Shown piece by piece: positions 24,914-33,780 of a DNA stretch of 64,000 nt (positions are counted from its first letter, which is position 1; each line of letters begins with the position of its first letter). The notes below the pieces were generated by a model. That model was not told where the DNA came from and did no database searches. It saw only the letters and a program-made list of their open reading frames with translations. The position numbers and the translations under genes are program-made. The DNA comes from an uncultured Faecalicatena sp. (GTDB lineage Bacteria > Bacillota > Clostridia > Lachnospirales > Lachnospiraceae). The stretch is taken from assembly GCA_948468385.1 (NCBI GenBank), contig CAOKHZ010000011.1, forward strand, positions 1 to 64,000. Direction: 5' to 3'.

Positions 24914-25363
24914 ATGAAATGTCCATATTGTGGAAACGCGGACACGCGGGTGATTGATTCAAGGCCGATCGAGGAGAACAACGCGATTCGCCGCAGGCGT
25001 TCTTGTGACGAGTGTGGGAAGCGGTTCACGACGTACGAGAACGTCGAGACGATTCCACTAATTGTCATCAAGAAGGATGACAACCGCGAGCAGTACGATC
25101 GGTCGAAGATAGAGCAGGGCGTGTTGCGGGCATGCTATAAGCGGCCCGTGTCGGCCGAGGCGATTAAGAGAACCGTGGACGCGGTGGAGTTGGAGGTTTT
25201 TAACAGCGAGGGGAAAGAGATTCCCAGCAGCATGATTGGCGAAATCGTGATGGACAAGCTGAAGGAACTCGACCCGGTCGCTTATGTGCGGTTTGCTTCC
25301 GTTTACCGTGAGTTCAAGGATGTAAACACGTTTATGGACGAACTGAAAAAATTTTTGAATTAG
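24914..25363 (+). CDS. nrdR: Transcriptional repressor NrdR
   Basis: A 149-residue regulator of ribonucleotide reductase genes. It has the N-terminal zinc ribbon MKCPYCGNADTRVIDSR with CDECGKRF as the second Cys pair, followed by an ATP-cone domain (VIKKDDNREQYDRSKIEQGV and PVAYVRFASVYREF). Length and order are as in the family. GGAGG lies 9 bases before the ATG. It is the second gene of an operon with the DUF3783 gene. No NrdR box is visible in this window. Confidence 0.96.
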   Translation: MKCPYCGNADTRVIDSRPIEENNAIRRRRSCDECGKRFTTYENVETIPLIVIKKDDNREQYDRSKIEQGVLRACYKRPVSAEAIKRTVDAVELEVFNSEGKEIPSSMIGEIVMDKLKELDPVAYVRFASVYREFKDVNTFMDELKKFLN

Positions 25364-25518
25364 GGCGGCATAAGGATGGGTATGCCCAAGGGTACCCCTT
25401 AACGCATGCCCTTGCGGGGTGGACGGACGCTTACGCGTTCGTCAAGGTAAAGTCACCGCATGTGTGAAGCGTGTGTAAATGAGATTGCCATGTTTGTAAA
25501 TCGTCAGGGATGAAAAAG

Positions 25519-26643
25519 ATGAATCGAGAAGACGTATATGCTTTTTTTGAGACTTTGGAGCCGACGGAACGTGCACTGAAAGAACTTTATTTAAGTGGCC
25601 GGGAATACTTTGAGATAGGTGAGGAGGATGAGATGGCGCGTGCACAAGTGGAGAACTGGGAAAAGGAGTATCATCCAGACCCATTGTTGGCGAAGATGAC
25701 GAGAGTGGAAGAGAGGATGCTGCAAAATAGGGAAAAAGCCCTTGAAAATGCGCGAAAATTCGGAGATTACCAGGAGGGGCGGGTTTCTAAATGGGAAGAA
25801 TTGGATGATAGCGGCCGTAGCATTCAGATCGTAAAGCATCTGCGCTATTTGCCGGGCAATTTCCATGAGCACGAGTATATCGAAATCTCTTATGTATATA
25901 GCGGCAGTTGTCAGCATATGTTTCAAGTTGGACAAGAACGGCACGAGATTGAATTGTTTCCTGGGGATTTGGTCATCATTCCGCCAGGTATGAATCACAA
26001 GGTGGAGGTTTTTAATGACGGCGTGATGCTCAACATCATGGTGGAGATTTCCACGTTTCGGGAATTGTTTTTGCAGAATCTGACGGGAAGTCCGGCACTG
26101 ATTGCGTTCTTTGGCGCGGTCATCTGGGAAGGCAGGCACCTGGGCGTTATTTTACTGCATACAAAGGGAAATTCTGATATTGCGGATGTTTTAGCGGATT
26201 TGGTGATTCATTACGTGCAAGAGCATCCGTATTCCGGACAGATTTGCGAGCATTTTCTGGGGGCGTGGCTTTTGATGATTTTGCCGTATTGTACGGATAC
26301 GATGGAACTATTCGGGGAGGCATCTGAGGAGAGAAAATTGGCGGTTTCCATCATCGGGTTTCTTCAGAAGCATTACATGACGGCATCACTTCAAAGTGTG
26401 GCGGATACTTTTCACTATTCTGCCACCCATGTCAACCGGATACTGAAAAAATACATGGGAACCACGGTCTTAAAAGAAATTCAGCACCTGAAAATACGGC
26501 GAGCGTGCACCCTTTTGGAAGAAACGCGGCTTTCCGTGGAGGAGATTTCCGGCTGCGTGGGATATGAGAATACGTCGTATTTTATTGAGCAATTTCGCAG
26601 GGAAATGCAAACGACACCGCTTCAGTATCGGAAAAAGCATTAA
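25519..26643 (+). CDS. AraC family regulator with cupin sensor domain
   Basis: A 374-residue sugar-responsive transcription factor. After a helical N-terminal region, a cupin domain appears from about residue 105 (RYLPGNFHEHEYIEISYVYS, then LFPGDLVIIPPGMNHKVEV). The C-terminal 100 residues are two helix-turn-helix units: LQSVADTFHYSATHVNRILK and VEEISGCVGYENTSYFIEQF, ending PLQYRKKH. ATG 25510 overlaps its own CAGGG site, so I use ATG 25519, nine bases after CAGGG. It lies just upstream of, and in the same direction as, the GH78 gene and probably activates it. Confidence 0.88.
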   Translation: MNREDVYAFFETLEPTERALKELYLSGREYFEIGEEDEMARAQVENWEKEYHPDPLLAKMTRVEERMLQNREKALENARKFGDYQEGRVSKWEELDDSGRSIQIVKHLRYLPGNFHEHEYIEISYVYSGSCQHMFQVGQERHEIELFPGDLVIIPPGMNHKVEVFNDGVMLNIMVEISTFRELFLQNLTGSPALIAFFGAVIWEGRHLGVILLHTKGNSDIADVLADLVIHYVQEHPYSGQICEHFLGAWLLMILPYCTDTMELFGEASEERKLAVSIIGFLQKHYMTASLQSVADTFHYSATHVNRILKKYMGTTVLKEIQHLKIRRACTLLEETRLSVEEISGCVGYENTSYFIEQFRREMQTTPLQYRKKH

Positions 26644-26892
26644 CGTGTGTTTGTCCATGAGAAGTAATCATGTTGAAAATACCGTATTTTTTGTGTAGGA
26701 AATCGTGGTACTAATTTTATATATCGGGATTTATAATAGGCATCGTAACAGATGTCTATTTTACTGTAAAAGTTCCGGACGGCGTAAGCACGGAGCAATT
26801 GATTTTTATTCATGGTAGTGTCGCCGTCAGACGACATGCCAGTTTTGTTATGCGTAACAAGATGTTTACTTGAGCTATGGGGAGGATATGCG

Positions 26893-29577
26893 ATGAAAAC
26901 CACAAACTTGAAAACACATTATTTAGTGAATCCGGTAGGAATTGACGTTGTCAAGCCTCGTTTGACATGGACTGCCGTGGAAGGGGAGCGTCAAACCGCT
27001 TATGAGATTTGCACAAGTAAAAATGGAAAAGAGGACTGGACGAGTGGGAAAGTGGAGAACGCGTCCATGCATGCCACATATGGCGGCGTGGTCAAAAGCC
27101 GCGACATCGTGACATGGAAGGTACGTCTTTATGATGAAAACGGTGAAGCCGGTGAGTGGAGCGAGGAAGCATTGTTCGAAATTGGCTTGCTTGAAGAAAG
27201 TGACTGGAGTGCAAAGTGGATTTGCGGGCATGACACGGATCAGGAAAAAAGGCTGCCGGCAGATTATTATCGCAAGAATTTTTCAGTCGGAAAAAAAGAA
27301 AATGACATCGTGACAAGTGAAGAAGAGAAGGGCATTGGTGAAAAGGGTGTCAATGCAAATACAGTTAAAATCAGAAAGGCCAGACTCTATGCGACGGCTT
27401 GTGGTATTTACGAGGCGTATCTCAATGGCGTGAAGGTTGGAGACCGTGTGTTGGCACCGGGATGTACAGAGTATGAGAAGCGGATTTATTATCAGACCTA
27501 CGATGTGACAGAATTGATACAAGAGGAAAACGAGTTGTCCTTTGTGGTCGGGGACGGTTGGCTGAAAGGAAAGCTGGGGTGCGATGCGGAGGAGTATTTC
27601 TTCGGTACGCAGACAAAGCTGTTGGCGCAGTTGGAACTTGAGTTTAAGGATGGCACGATGCAAACAGTTTCAACCGATGATTCTTTTGCATGGACAAATG
27701 ACGGGCCGGTGGAATATTCGGATTTAAAAGACGGTATTGTCATGGACATGAATAAGGAGCTTCGTTTCGAACAAAGGGCGGTTGTGACGAGCCATGACGT
27801 GTGGCCGACGGCATCTAACGCGCCGTCAGTCAAGGAGATGGAACACTTCGCCCCGGAAGTGCTCACGACCCCGTCTGGAAAATGCGTGCTTGATTTTGGG
27901 CAAAACATGGCCGGGTACGTGATATTTCATGTTACGGGGAAGAAAGGCCAGAAACTTGTTGTACGCATGGGAGAGACTTTGGACAATGGCGAGTTTACCC
28001 AGGAAAATTTTGCGACTTTGAAATCAGGGGACGGGGCACCGCAGAGGGGTAAAAGCATTGACCAGAAGGTGGAAATCATCTGTGACGGGAAAAACGTGCC
28101 GGACTATCCCAAGCTCTTTTATTCTGGATTCCGTTATGCACTGGTCGAGGGAATGGACGAGGTGAAGCCGTCTGATTTTACGGCCGTGGCAATTTATTCG
28201 GACATTGAGTATGGCGGTGAATTTGAGTGCTCCAACGAGGTGGTAAATCAGTTCTTGCAAAATACGATTTGGAGTGAAAAGGGAAATTTTGTGGATATTC
28301 CGACGGACTGTCCGCAGAGGGAAAAGGCCGGATGGACGGGGGACGCGCAGGTGTTCCAGAAGACGGCGATGTATTTTAGCGAGACGGCGGCGTTTTACCG
28401 CAAGTGGCTGCGTGACGTGCGTGACAGTCAGCGTGAGGACGGCCGGGTGGACAATGTTTGCCCGAGGATTCGAAGCGGCGGCCAGACGGATGTTATGAAT
28501 GGTTCGACCGGTTGGGCGGATGCGGCAGTTATCATCCCGTATCAATTGTGGAAATATTATGGGGACGAATCTTTCATTACCGATAATTATGATTTGATGA
28601 CGGGGTGGAAGACATACGTGATGCATGCGGCGGCAGATAAGAGTGTTTACCAATTGCCGAAAGATGACCAGGCGTGGAAAATGATGGAACCGTTTTTGCT
28701 GGGGGACGTTCCCTATAGCGAGTACATTATTGAATCAGGTGTGCACTGGGGTGAGTGGGCGGAGCCGGAAGGTGTTTTGGAATGGGACATGATCACGGAA
28801 CTGGTACGGCCAAAGCAGGAGGAAAATACGGCCTATCTCCACTATTCCATGAGATTGCTGGCCGAGATGCTGGAAACAATCGGAAAAGCGGACGAGGCCG
28901 CAGAATGCCGCAGATATTCGGATGGAGCAAAAAAGGCGTATCAATGTAATTTTGTGAAAAACCAGGATATCGAGAGCAAGAGGCAGGCCAAGCTGGTGCG
29001 GCCTCTGGCATTGGGGCTGTTGGACGAGGTGTCGGCGAAAAACGTGGCGGCGCGTTTGGACGAGACGGCGAAGAGCCGGGACTATAAGATTGGCACGGGA
29101 TTTTTGTCTACGCCGTTCATATTGCCGGTGTTGGCCGAGTATGGGTATGTGGACACGGCATACAAGATGCTGGAAAACGAGGAGGAGCCTGGGTGGATGG
29201 CCATGGTGAAACAAGGGGCGACCACGGTGTGGGAGCATTACAATGGCTACGACAAGGACGGACACCCGCTTGATACGTCGTTTAACCATTATTCACCAGG
29301 AGCGGTCTGCAGCTTTTTGTTTGAATATATTTGCGGGATACGGCCGGCCGGGGAGCGAAGGTTTTTGCTGAAGCCGGTGCCGGGTGGAACGCTTTCTTTT
29401 GCCCGGGCGAAGTGGAACAGTCCGTATGGGACGGTCACGGCAAAATGGGGAAAGGAAGGCAAGGGTTTCGTATATGAGGTGGAAGTGCCCGCTAACTGCG
29501 AGGCAGACATAGAATTGCCAGACGGACAAAAAAGGCATGTCGGCGCAGGAAGACATGAGGGCAGATGGACGATGTAG
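26893..29577 (+). CDS. Alpha-L-rhamnosidase, glycoside hydrolase family 78
   Basis: An 894-residue inverting glycosidase that releases terminal alpha-L-rhamnose from plant pectin side chains or flavonoid glycosides. Order: N-terminal beta-sandwich (LVNPVGIDVVKPRLTW), Bac_rhamnosid_N (KARLYATACGIYEAYLNG), a concanavalin-like part (VLDFGQNMAGYVIF), the (alpha/alpha)6 barrel and a C-terminal beta domain (LLKPVPGGTLSFA). The catalytic region DCPQREKAGWTGDAQVF contains the general acid Glu, in the REKxGW variant. No signal peptide, so it works inside the cell. The ATG at 26893 follows GGGAGGA; the longer frame from 26812 is not preferred. Confidence 0.92.
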   Translation: MKTTNLKTHYLVNPVGIDVVKPRLTWTAVEGERQTAYEICTSKNGKEDWTSGKVENASMHATYGGVVKSRDIVTWKVRLYDENGEAGEWSEEALFEIGLLEESDWSAKWICGHDTDQEKRLPADYYRKNFSVGKKENDIVTSEEEKGIGEKGVNANTVKIRKARLYATACGIYEAYLNGVKVGDRVLAPGCTEYEKRIYYQTYDVTELIQEENELSFVVGDGWLKGKLGCDAEEYFFGTQTKLLAQLELEFKDGTMQTVSTDDSFAWTNDGPVEYSDLKDGIVMDMNKELRFEQRAVVTSHDVWPTASNAPSVKEMEHFAPEVLTTPSGKCVLDFGQNMAGYVIFHVTGKKGQKLVVRMGETLDNGEFTQENFATLKSGDGAPQRGKSIDQKVEIICDGKNVPDYPKLFYSGFRYALVEGMDEVKPSDFTAVAIYSDIEYGGEFECSNEVVNQFLQNTIWSEKGNFVDIPTDCPQREKAGWTGDAQVFQKTAMYFSETAAFYRKWLRDVRDSQREDGRVDNVCPRIRSGGQTDVMNGSTGWADAAVIIPYQLWKYYGDESFITDNYDLMTGWKTYVMHAAADKSVYQLPKDDQAWKMMEPFLLGDVPYSEYIIESGVHWGEWAEPEGVLEWDMITELVRPKQEENTAYLHYSMRLLAEMLETIGKADEAAECRRYSDGAKKAYQCNFVKNQDIESKRQAKLVRPLALGLLDEVSAKNVAARLDETAKSRDYKIGTGFLSTPFILPVLAEYGYVDTAYKMLENEEEPGWMAMVKQGATTVWEHYNGYDKDGHPLDTSFNHYSPGAVCSFLFEYICGIRPAGERRFLLKPVPGGTLSFARAKWNSPYGTVTAKWGKEGKGFVYEVEVPANCEADIELPDGQKRHVGAGRHEGRWTM

Positions 29578-29658
29578 AAAAGCGAAAAGGATGAGAGCAA
29601 TTAGGGCTAAAAAATACAATTAGGGCTAAAAAATATAAAAGAAATAGAAACAAGGAAT

Positions 29659-29686
29659 CCGAAGGGCGCGTTAATGCGCCTTTCGG
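29659..29686. terminator. Terminator-like hairpin after GH78
   Basis: CCGAAGGGCGC pairs with GCGCCTTTCGG over GTTAAT. It contains the stop codon of the AraC remnant on the opposite strand. The T-run is weak on + (TATTGG). Confidence 0.5.
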
Positions 29687-29727
29687 TATTGGGAAGGTAT
29701 CATTCCAAAGAATTGTCTCCTTTTTAT
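29671..29727 (-). pseudogene. C-terminal remnant of an AraC family gene
   Basis: Read on the minus strand, 18 codons encode IKRRQFFGMIPSQYRKAH and a stop. This is the characteristic end of AraC proteins: compare AYGTTPSRYRKTH at the end of the AraC gene at 32597 in this window. The codons abut and slightly overlap the end of the AAA/PD-(D/E)XK gene, and nothing of the rest of the AraC gene remains. The gene was probably cut by insertion or deletion beside the ATPase gene. Confidence 0.65.
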
Positions 29728-31307
29728 CACTGACGATATGTCATTTTTTCAATTACGCAGTGATGCGGTTTGTTTTTATCTTCCTTGTCATAGTTTACGC
29801 CGACCAGCAATATTTCCCCCGAATATCCTTCCAGTGCTTTTGTGTATTGTCGTTTCTTTATCTGTTCGATGGCCGCATGGGCAGATTTATCATATTTCAA
29901 TTCCACCACGATGGCGGGCTTGTCGCTAAATGGCAACGGCAGGAATACGACATCTGCAAAACCGCGCCCGGTCGGGAGTTCTCGAATCATCTTATAATCC
30001 TTTCGGGCATTGTAATACGCGAGTCCAATGGCACAGCTAAGAGAATTTTCATCATTGTAGGTCAAAATCGAAGCCACTTCCATGTGCGCCATGTCAAGCC
30101 CTTCGGCGACCCGTGCCTCGTCATAGAGGAGCGTGTCTTCAAGGAGCCGCTCAGAAGCTTGTAAGACGCGCATGACCTCGACCCACCCGCCAACGCTCAT
30201 CGCGTTTTCGAACTCTTCTATAATTTCCTTGTTCGGGATAAATGCTTCCTTTGCCTGGGAGTCATATCCAAGATAGCCTAGGTGAATGAGTAATGTCAAA
30301 ACGTCATCTTTCGTCATAAAATTGCGCATGTCGTTTTGGAAGCTGCGCGTATTCACTTTGACGTGTTCTCCGCCAAGCATTTTCACAATGTCGGCACGAA
30401 GCCCGTCAAAGTCCATGTCCATATAAATCTTTAACGCCTCGTATGTCTCCGTCGAAGTCCAGTAATTGGCGAAATCCTGGCATTGCATGGCTTCCACCAC
30501 GGATTTTGGATTATACACGTGTTGAAACTTCTTAAACATGTAACCGTCATACCAGCTGCTTGTTTCTGCAAAATCCATGTCAAACCGCTCGCATAACGCT
30601 TTCACCTCGTCTTCCGTAAAACCGGTGTATTCCTCCAATGTTTTTTGATTGGTCATTGAATATTCCCGAAACATGTTAAGTGCCGAATGCTGTCCATACT
30701 TTTTCACGGGCAGAATCCCCGTCATGTAGGCAAGGGCGACATAGGTCTGGTCTTTTAAAAGGTTACGCAAAAAGTCGAGGTACTGCTTTTGTAAATCCTC
30801 GGATCCCTGACGCTCCCGCATCACACAATCCCATTCGTCAACCAGGAAAACAAATTCCTTTCCGCTTTTTGCATGAATCTTTCGCAATGTATCGGCAAGC
30901 CCCATGTCATGTCTTTTTAAAAGGTGGCCGTATTCTTCCAGAAGCTCTTCCAGGACTTCTTGCTCCAGGTATTCCGTGATTTCCCGGCCTTTCGCGCCAA
31001 TCAAAAATTGCTGCATGTTTAAATAAATCACGTCGTACTGGTTCAGATGTTCCTCGAAGGAAGGAGCACTTTCTATTTTTAGTCCCGCAAATAAGTCTTT
31101 GGAATCACAGCCACGGCCATAATAAGCGGCCATCATTTCCAGTGCCATGGATTTTCCAAAGCGGCGCGGCCGGCTGACGCAGACAAATTTTTCTTTCGTA
31201 TTAAGCAGTTTGTTCGTGCATGCAAGCAATCCTGTTTTGTCCACGTATATTTCGGAACGAATGGATTCCTGAAAGCCTCTGTTTCCCGGATTTAAATAAA
31301 CACCCAT
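29727..31307 (-). CDS. AAA-ATPase-like / PD-(D/E)XK nuclease family protein
   Basis: A 526-residue protein of the AAA-ATPase-like plus DUF1703-type nuclease family, common and multicopy in gut anaerobes. The N-terminal part has the family start NPGNRGFQESIRSEIYVDKT and a Walker A variant VSRPRRFGKSMALEM. Walker B is EFVFLVDEWD. The C-terminal PD-(D/E)XK fold shows GRGFADVVFLPLP, IVVELKYDKS, and EQIKKRQYTKALEGY. Function is not established; the family is thought to be mobile or defence-related. AGGAGGTACTTT precedes the ATG. It lies between two carbohydrate loci and has AraC debris at its end. Confidence 0.85.
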   Translation of the reverse strand: MGVYLNPGNRGFQESIRSEIYVDKTGLLACTNKLLNTKEKFVCVSRPRRFGKSMALEMMAAYYGRGCDSKDLFAGLKIESAPSFEEHLNQYDVIYLNMQQFLIGAKGREITEYLEQEVLEELLEEYGHLLKRHDMGLADTLRKIHAKSGKEFVFLVDEWDCVMRERQGSEDLQKQYLDFLRNLLKDQTYVALAYMTGILPVKKYGQHSALNMFREYSMTNQKTLEEYTGFTEDEVKALCERFDMDFAETSSWYDGYMFKKFQHVYNPKSVVEAMQCQDFANYWTSTETYEALKIYMDMDFDGLRADIVKMLGGEHVKVNTRSFQNDMRNFMTKDDVLTLLIHLGYLGYDSQAKEAFIPNKEIIEEFENAMSVGGWVEVMRVLQASERLLEDTLLYDEARVAEGLDMAHMEVASILTYNDENSLSCAIGLAYYNARKDYKMIRELPTGRGFADVVFLPLPFSDKPAIVVELKYDKSAHAAIEQIKKRQYTKALEGYSGEILLVGVNYDKEDKNKPHHCVIEKMTYRQ

Positions 31308-31481
31308 AAAGTACCTCCTGATTTGGTATGATTTGGATTACGAGAGCACGTAGTGCGAAGTAATCCGTGGGCATCGTGGGGTCAAAATGCCTTTTGACCT
31401 TGGCATCATCAGTATACCACGTTTTCCTTTATCATAAAAGCCTATTTCAGGCATGGTTTTTATTTTTATGTCAATCTGTGG

Positions 31482-31510
31482 TTGACCTTTCGTTCACCCC
31501 ATGCTATAAT
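31482..31510 (+). promoter_or_regulatory. Sigma-A promoter of the FMN riboswitch / ribU unit
   Basis: TTGACC, 17 bases, TATAAT. It stands about 30 bases before the riboswitch aptamer, in the expected place. Confidence 0.85.
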
Positions 31511-31536
31511 TTCTGAAACAATTGAATAGTGATGAT

Positions 31537-31648
31537 GTCTTCAGGGCAGGGTGAAATTCCCGATCGGCGGTCATAGTCCGCGGGCGCGAAAGCGCGGGGT
31601 TTGGTGGAATTCCAAAACCGACGGTATAGTCCGGATTAAAGAAGGTGT
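31537..31648 (+). ncRNA. FMN riboswitch (RFN element)
   Basis: The aptamer core is recognisable. TCTTCAGGGCAGGGTGAAAT then TCCCGATCGGCGGT carries P1/P2, and AGTCCGCG opens the next helix. A variable arm GCGCGAAAGCGC is followed by TTGGTGGAATTCCAAAACCGAC, then AGTCCGGATTAAAGAAGG closes the element. It senses FMN and turns off the downstream transporter when FMN is plentiful. Confidence 0.93.
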
Positions 31649-31734
31649 ATTGAGATTGTCAGAGGAAGTCTGACGATATTTTTGCACACTTTTTTAGAAA
31701 CTGCTCTGTTGACATGTTCAATACACCGAAAAGA

Positions 31735-31780
31735 TTAACACCTGAAAGGCATTTCGATACTTTCAAGTGTTAATTTTTTT
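31735..31780 (+). terminator. Riboswitch-controlled terminator before ribU
   Basis: TTAACACCTGAAAG pairs with CTTTCAAGTGTTAA and is followed by TTTTTTT. Upstream, GGTGTATTGA (31644-31653) is exactly complementary to TCAATACACC (31718-31727), with a GTCAGA/TCTGAC stem inside. This forms a competing long helix next to the terminator. Confidence 0.8.
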
Positions 31781-31797
31781 ATAAGGAGGGTATTCAA

Positions 31798-32448
31798 ATG
31801 AATATCAGAAGAACAAAAAAACTTACGGCGATTGGCATGTTGTGCGCACTCGCCTATGCGGCGGTGGTGGCCGGGCGTATTCCAATCGTACTTTTTTTGA
31901 AGTACGACCCGAAGGATGTCGTTATCGTGATTGGCGGGTTGATTTTTGGCCCGCTTGTCTCGCTCATGGTAACGGTGATTGTTTCCGTGGTGCAAATGTT
32001 CACCATCAGTGGAACGGGAATCTTAGGTTGCCTGATGAATATGATTTCGAGTTGCTCTTTCGCGTGTACGGCGGCATTTGTTTATAAGAAGAGGCACAAA
32101 TTATCCGGGGCCGTCGCGGGACTGCTTTGTGGTTGGGGCTGCCAGATCGCGGTCATGATGCTTTGGAATTATTTGATTGCTCCAATCTACATGGGGTATC
32201 CCAGGGAAGCCGTCGTAGAATTGTTGCTTCCGGCATTTTTGCCGTTTAATTTGATTAAGGGGGGATTAAACGCGGCGCTGACGTTTCTCTTATATAAACC
32301 CGTCGTTACGGCTCTGCGCCGTTCAAATTTGTTGGAATCTGGAAATGGGGCAGGGAAAACACGGGCAAGTGTTGGAGTTATATTGGTTGCCGTGATGGTA
32401 ATCGTGACCTGCGTGCTATGGATTCTTTCTCTGAATGGCGTGATATGA
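31798..32448 (+). CDS. ribU: Riboflavin ECF transporter S component RibU
   Basis: A 216-residue membrane protein with about six helices that binds riboflavin and works with a shared ECF energising module encoded elsewhere. The N-terminus has RRTKKLTAIGMLCALAYAAV, then ILFLKYDPKD-like VLFLKYDPKDVVIVIGGLIF and GILGCLMNMIS, typical of RibU. The FMN riboswitch in front confirms the substrate class. AAGGAGGG precedes the ATG. It is alone in its transcript. Confidence 0.93.
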   Translation: MNIRRTKKLTAIGMLCALAYAAVVAGRIPIVLFLKYDPKDVVIVIGGLIFGPLVSLMVTVIVSVVQMFTISGTGILGCLMNMISSCSFACTAAFVYKKRHKLSGAVAGLLCGWGCQIAVMMLWNYLIAPIYMGYPREAVVELLLPAFLPFNLIKGGLNAALTFLLYKPVVTALRRSNLLESGNGAGKTRASVGVILVAVMVIVTCVLWILSLNGVI

Positions 32449-32465
32449 AACGGATTGTTTTTCAT

Positions 32466-32492
32466 GGCCGGAAGTTGTTATGGCTTCCGGCC
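32466..32492. terminator. Hairpin after ribU
   Basis: GGCCGGAAG pairs perfectly with CTTCCGGCC over nine bases. It lies 18 bases after the ribU stop. The T-run after it is absent, though TTGTTTTT precedes it. Confidence 0.45.
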
Positions 32493-32546
32493 TGCTGACA
32501 CGGGCAAATTTTTCTTCCGTGTTAAGTGGTCTGTTCGTTTATGCAA
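32487..32546 (-). pseudogene. Fragment of an AAA/PD-(D/E)XK gene N-terminal region
   Basis: This stretch aligns with 31169-31226 inside the intact ATPase gene at about 47 of 58 bases by eye, most changes being transitions. On the minus strand it reads A-stop-TNRPLNTEEKFARVSRPEA, against ACTNKLLNTKEKFVCVSRPRR in the intact protein. It has an in-frame stop and no other part of the gene. It is a decayed relative, not a very recent copy. Confidence 0.65.
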
Positions 32547-32596
32547 TCTTTTCCCATAGTATGAAAAGCATTGCTGAATGGTAACCAAAAGGCATG

Positions 32597-33655
32597 TTAA
32601 TGCGTCTTTCGGTATCGGGAGGGGGTCGTTCCATAGGCTTGCTTGAAAATGTTTATAAAATAAGAATTGCTCTCGTATCCAATGTACGCGCTGATATCGG
32701 TAATGTGCATGTTTGTATTGATTAATAACTCCCTGGCCTTTTCCAACCGTATGGATTGCACTAAATGTGCGTAATTGATGCCAAAGAATCGCTTGATAAG
32801 GCGGCTTAAGTAGGGGGCGGAGAAGGAAAAATGCGAAGCAAGCGAATCTAGCGTCACATCTTGGTAATGTTCAATCATATATAGTTTGATGGCCAGTGCC
32901 TGCTCGTGTAAATATTCTGAAATTTGAAACACCGAGTCCTGAGAACAGTTTTCAATTACATAATAAAGCAGAGCTTGCATAAGGTGGTTGCTTAATTTTT
33001 TTGCTTCCAGCGTCTGCTTGTCTTGTTGACGATAAATCATCAGGAGTAATTCCTCGGCAAAGTCATCTAATCCGCTCCGGAAAAAAATTTCGTTATTTTG
33101 CACGCCATATAATGTTGTTTGAAAATATTTCGACAGAGAGAGGTTGCCATTTAAGACGTCCCAGAAAGCGGATTGAAACGTGCTCTGGCGGATGCCGATG
33201 TTGACGACGGTGCCATCTCCCAAAACGACCAGATTGTGCCGGGTCTTTGGGGGAATCAGCACCATGTCTCCTTGTGATAAAGCGATGGTTTCATTTTTTG
33301 AACTATGCATGGCACTTCCGTTTAAAACACATTCAATTTCAAAATAGTCATGGCTGTGTTCCACCATCTGAAAATAGCGGATGGAACGCGTGAAAGTTAC
33401 GTCGCGTCCTTCCTCGAAAAATAGTTTTTCCAGATGGAAAAAGGACTCCAATTGTTTGGTGTTTCCGCATAAAATATTCTCGGACATGTTAAGTTCTTTT
33501 TCGGCAAATTCAAAATACTTATAATCCTTTACCAAATTTAGAATTTCTTCGGGAGAAGGATTTTCTAAATATTTTCCGGTGCGCAAAAAATATTCCCGGC
33601 AATAGTCGTCGATGGCATTTTGGTCCTTTAGTTTTTCACGTTCCGTTTCAAACAT
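32597..33655 (-). CDS. AraC family regulator of the GPH/esterase locus
   Basis: A 352-residue regulator with the same plan as the one at 25.5 kb. A cupin sensor region appears at about residues 90-165 (SIRYFQMVEHSHDYFEIECV, then LSQGDMVLIPPKTRHNLVV). The C-terminal tandem helix-turn-helix shows LDSLASHFSFSAPYLSRLIK, ITDISAYIGYESNSYFINIF and TTPSRYRKTH. The start at 33655 has GGAGGT 8 bases before; a longer frame to 33718 lacks one. It is divergent from the transporter and esterase genes, so it probably controls them through the region between. Confidence 0.88.
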   Translation of the reverse strand: MFETEREKLKDQNAIDDYCREYFLRTGKYLENPSPEEILNLVKDYKYFEFAEKELNMSENILCGNTKQLESFFHLEKLFFEEGRDVTFTRSIRYFQMVEHSHDYFEIECVLNGSAMHSSKNETIALSQGDMVLIPPKTRHNLVVLGDGTVVNIGIRQSTFQSAFWDVLNGNLSLSKYFQTTLYGVQNNEIFFRSGLDDFAEELLLMIYRQQDKQTLEAKKLSNHLMQALLYYVIENCSQDSVFQISEYLHEQALAIKLYMIEHYQDVTLDSLASHFSFSAPYLSRLIKRFFGINYAHLVQSIRLEKARELLINTNMHITDISAYIGYESNSYFINIFKQAYGTTPSRYRKTH

Positions 33656-33678
33656 GTGAGATACCTCCAAAGAGCAAA

Positions 33679-33707
33679 AAAACAATATTTTTTCAACAAA
33701 TTGTTTT
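33679..33707. promoter_or_regulatory. Candidate operator between divergent AraC and GPH genes
   Basis: AAAACAAT and ATTGTTTT form an 8-bp dyad with 13 bases between. It lies in the 125-base region between the divergent starts; a TACAAT box follows at 33732. Role inferred from position. Confidence 0.35.
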
Positions 33708-33780
33708 GTATTTTTCACCTTGTGTTTCTGCTACAATGATAACATAGAAAAAAACAAAAGGAAAGGGGAAGTGATTTAAA

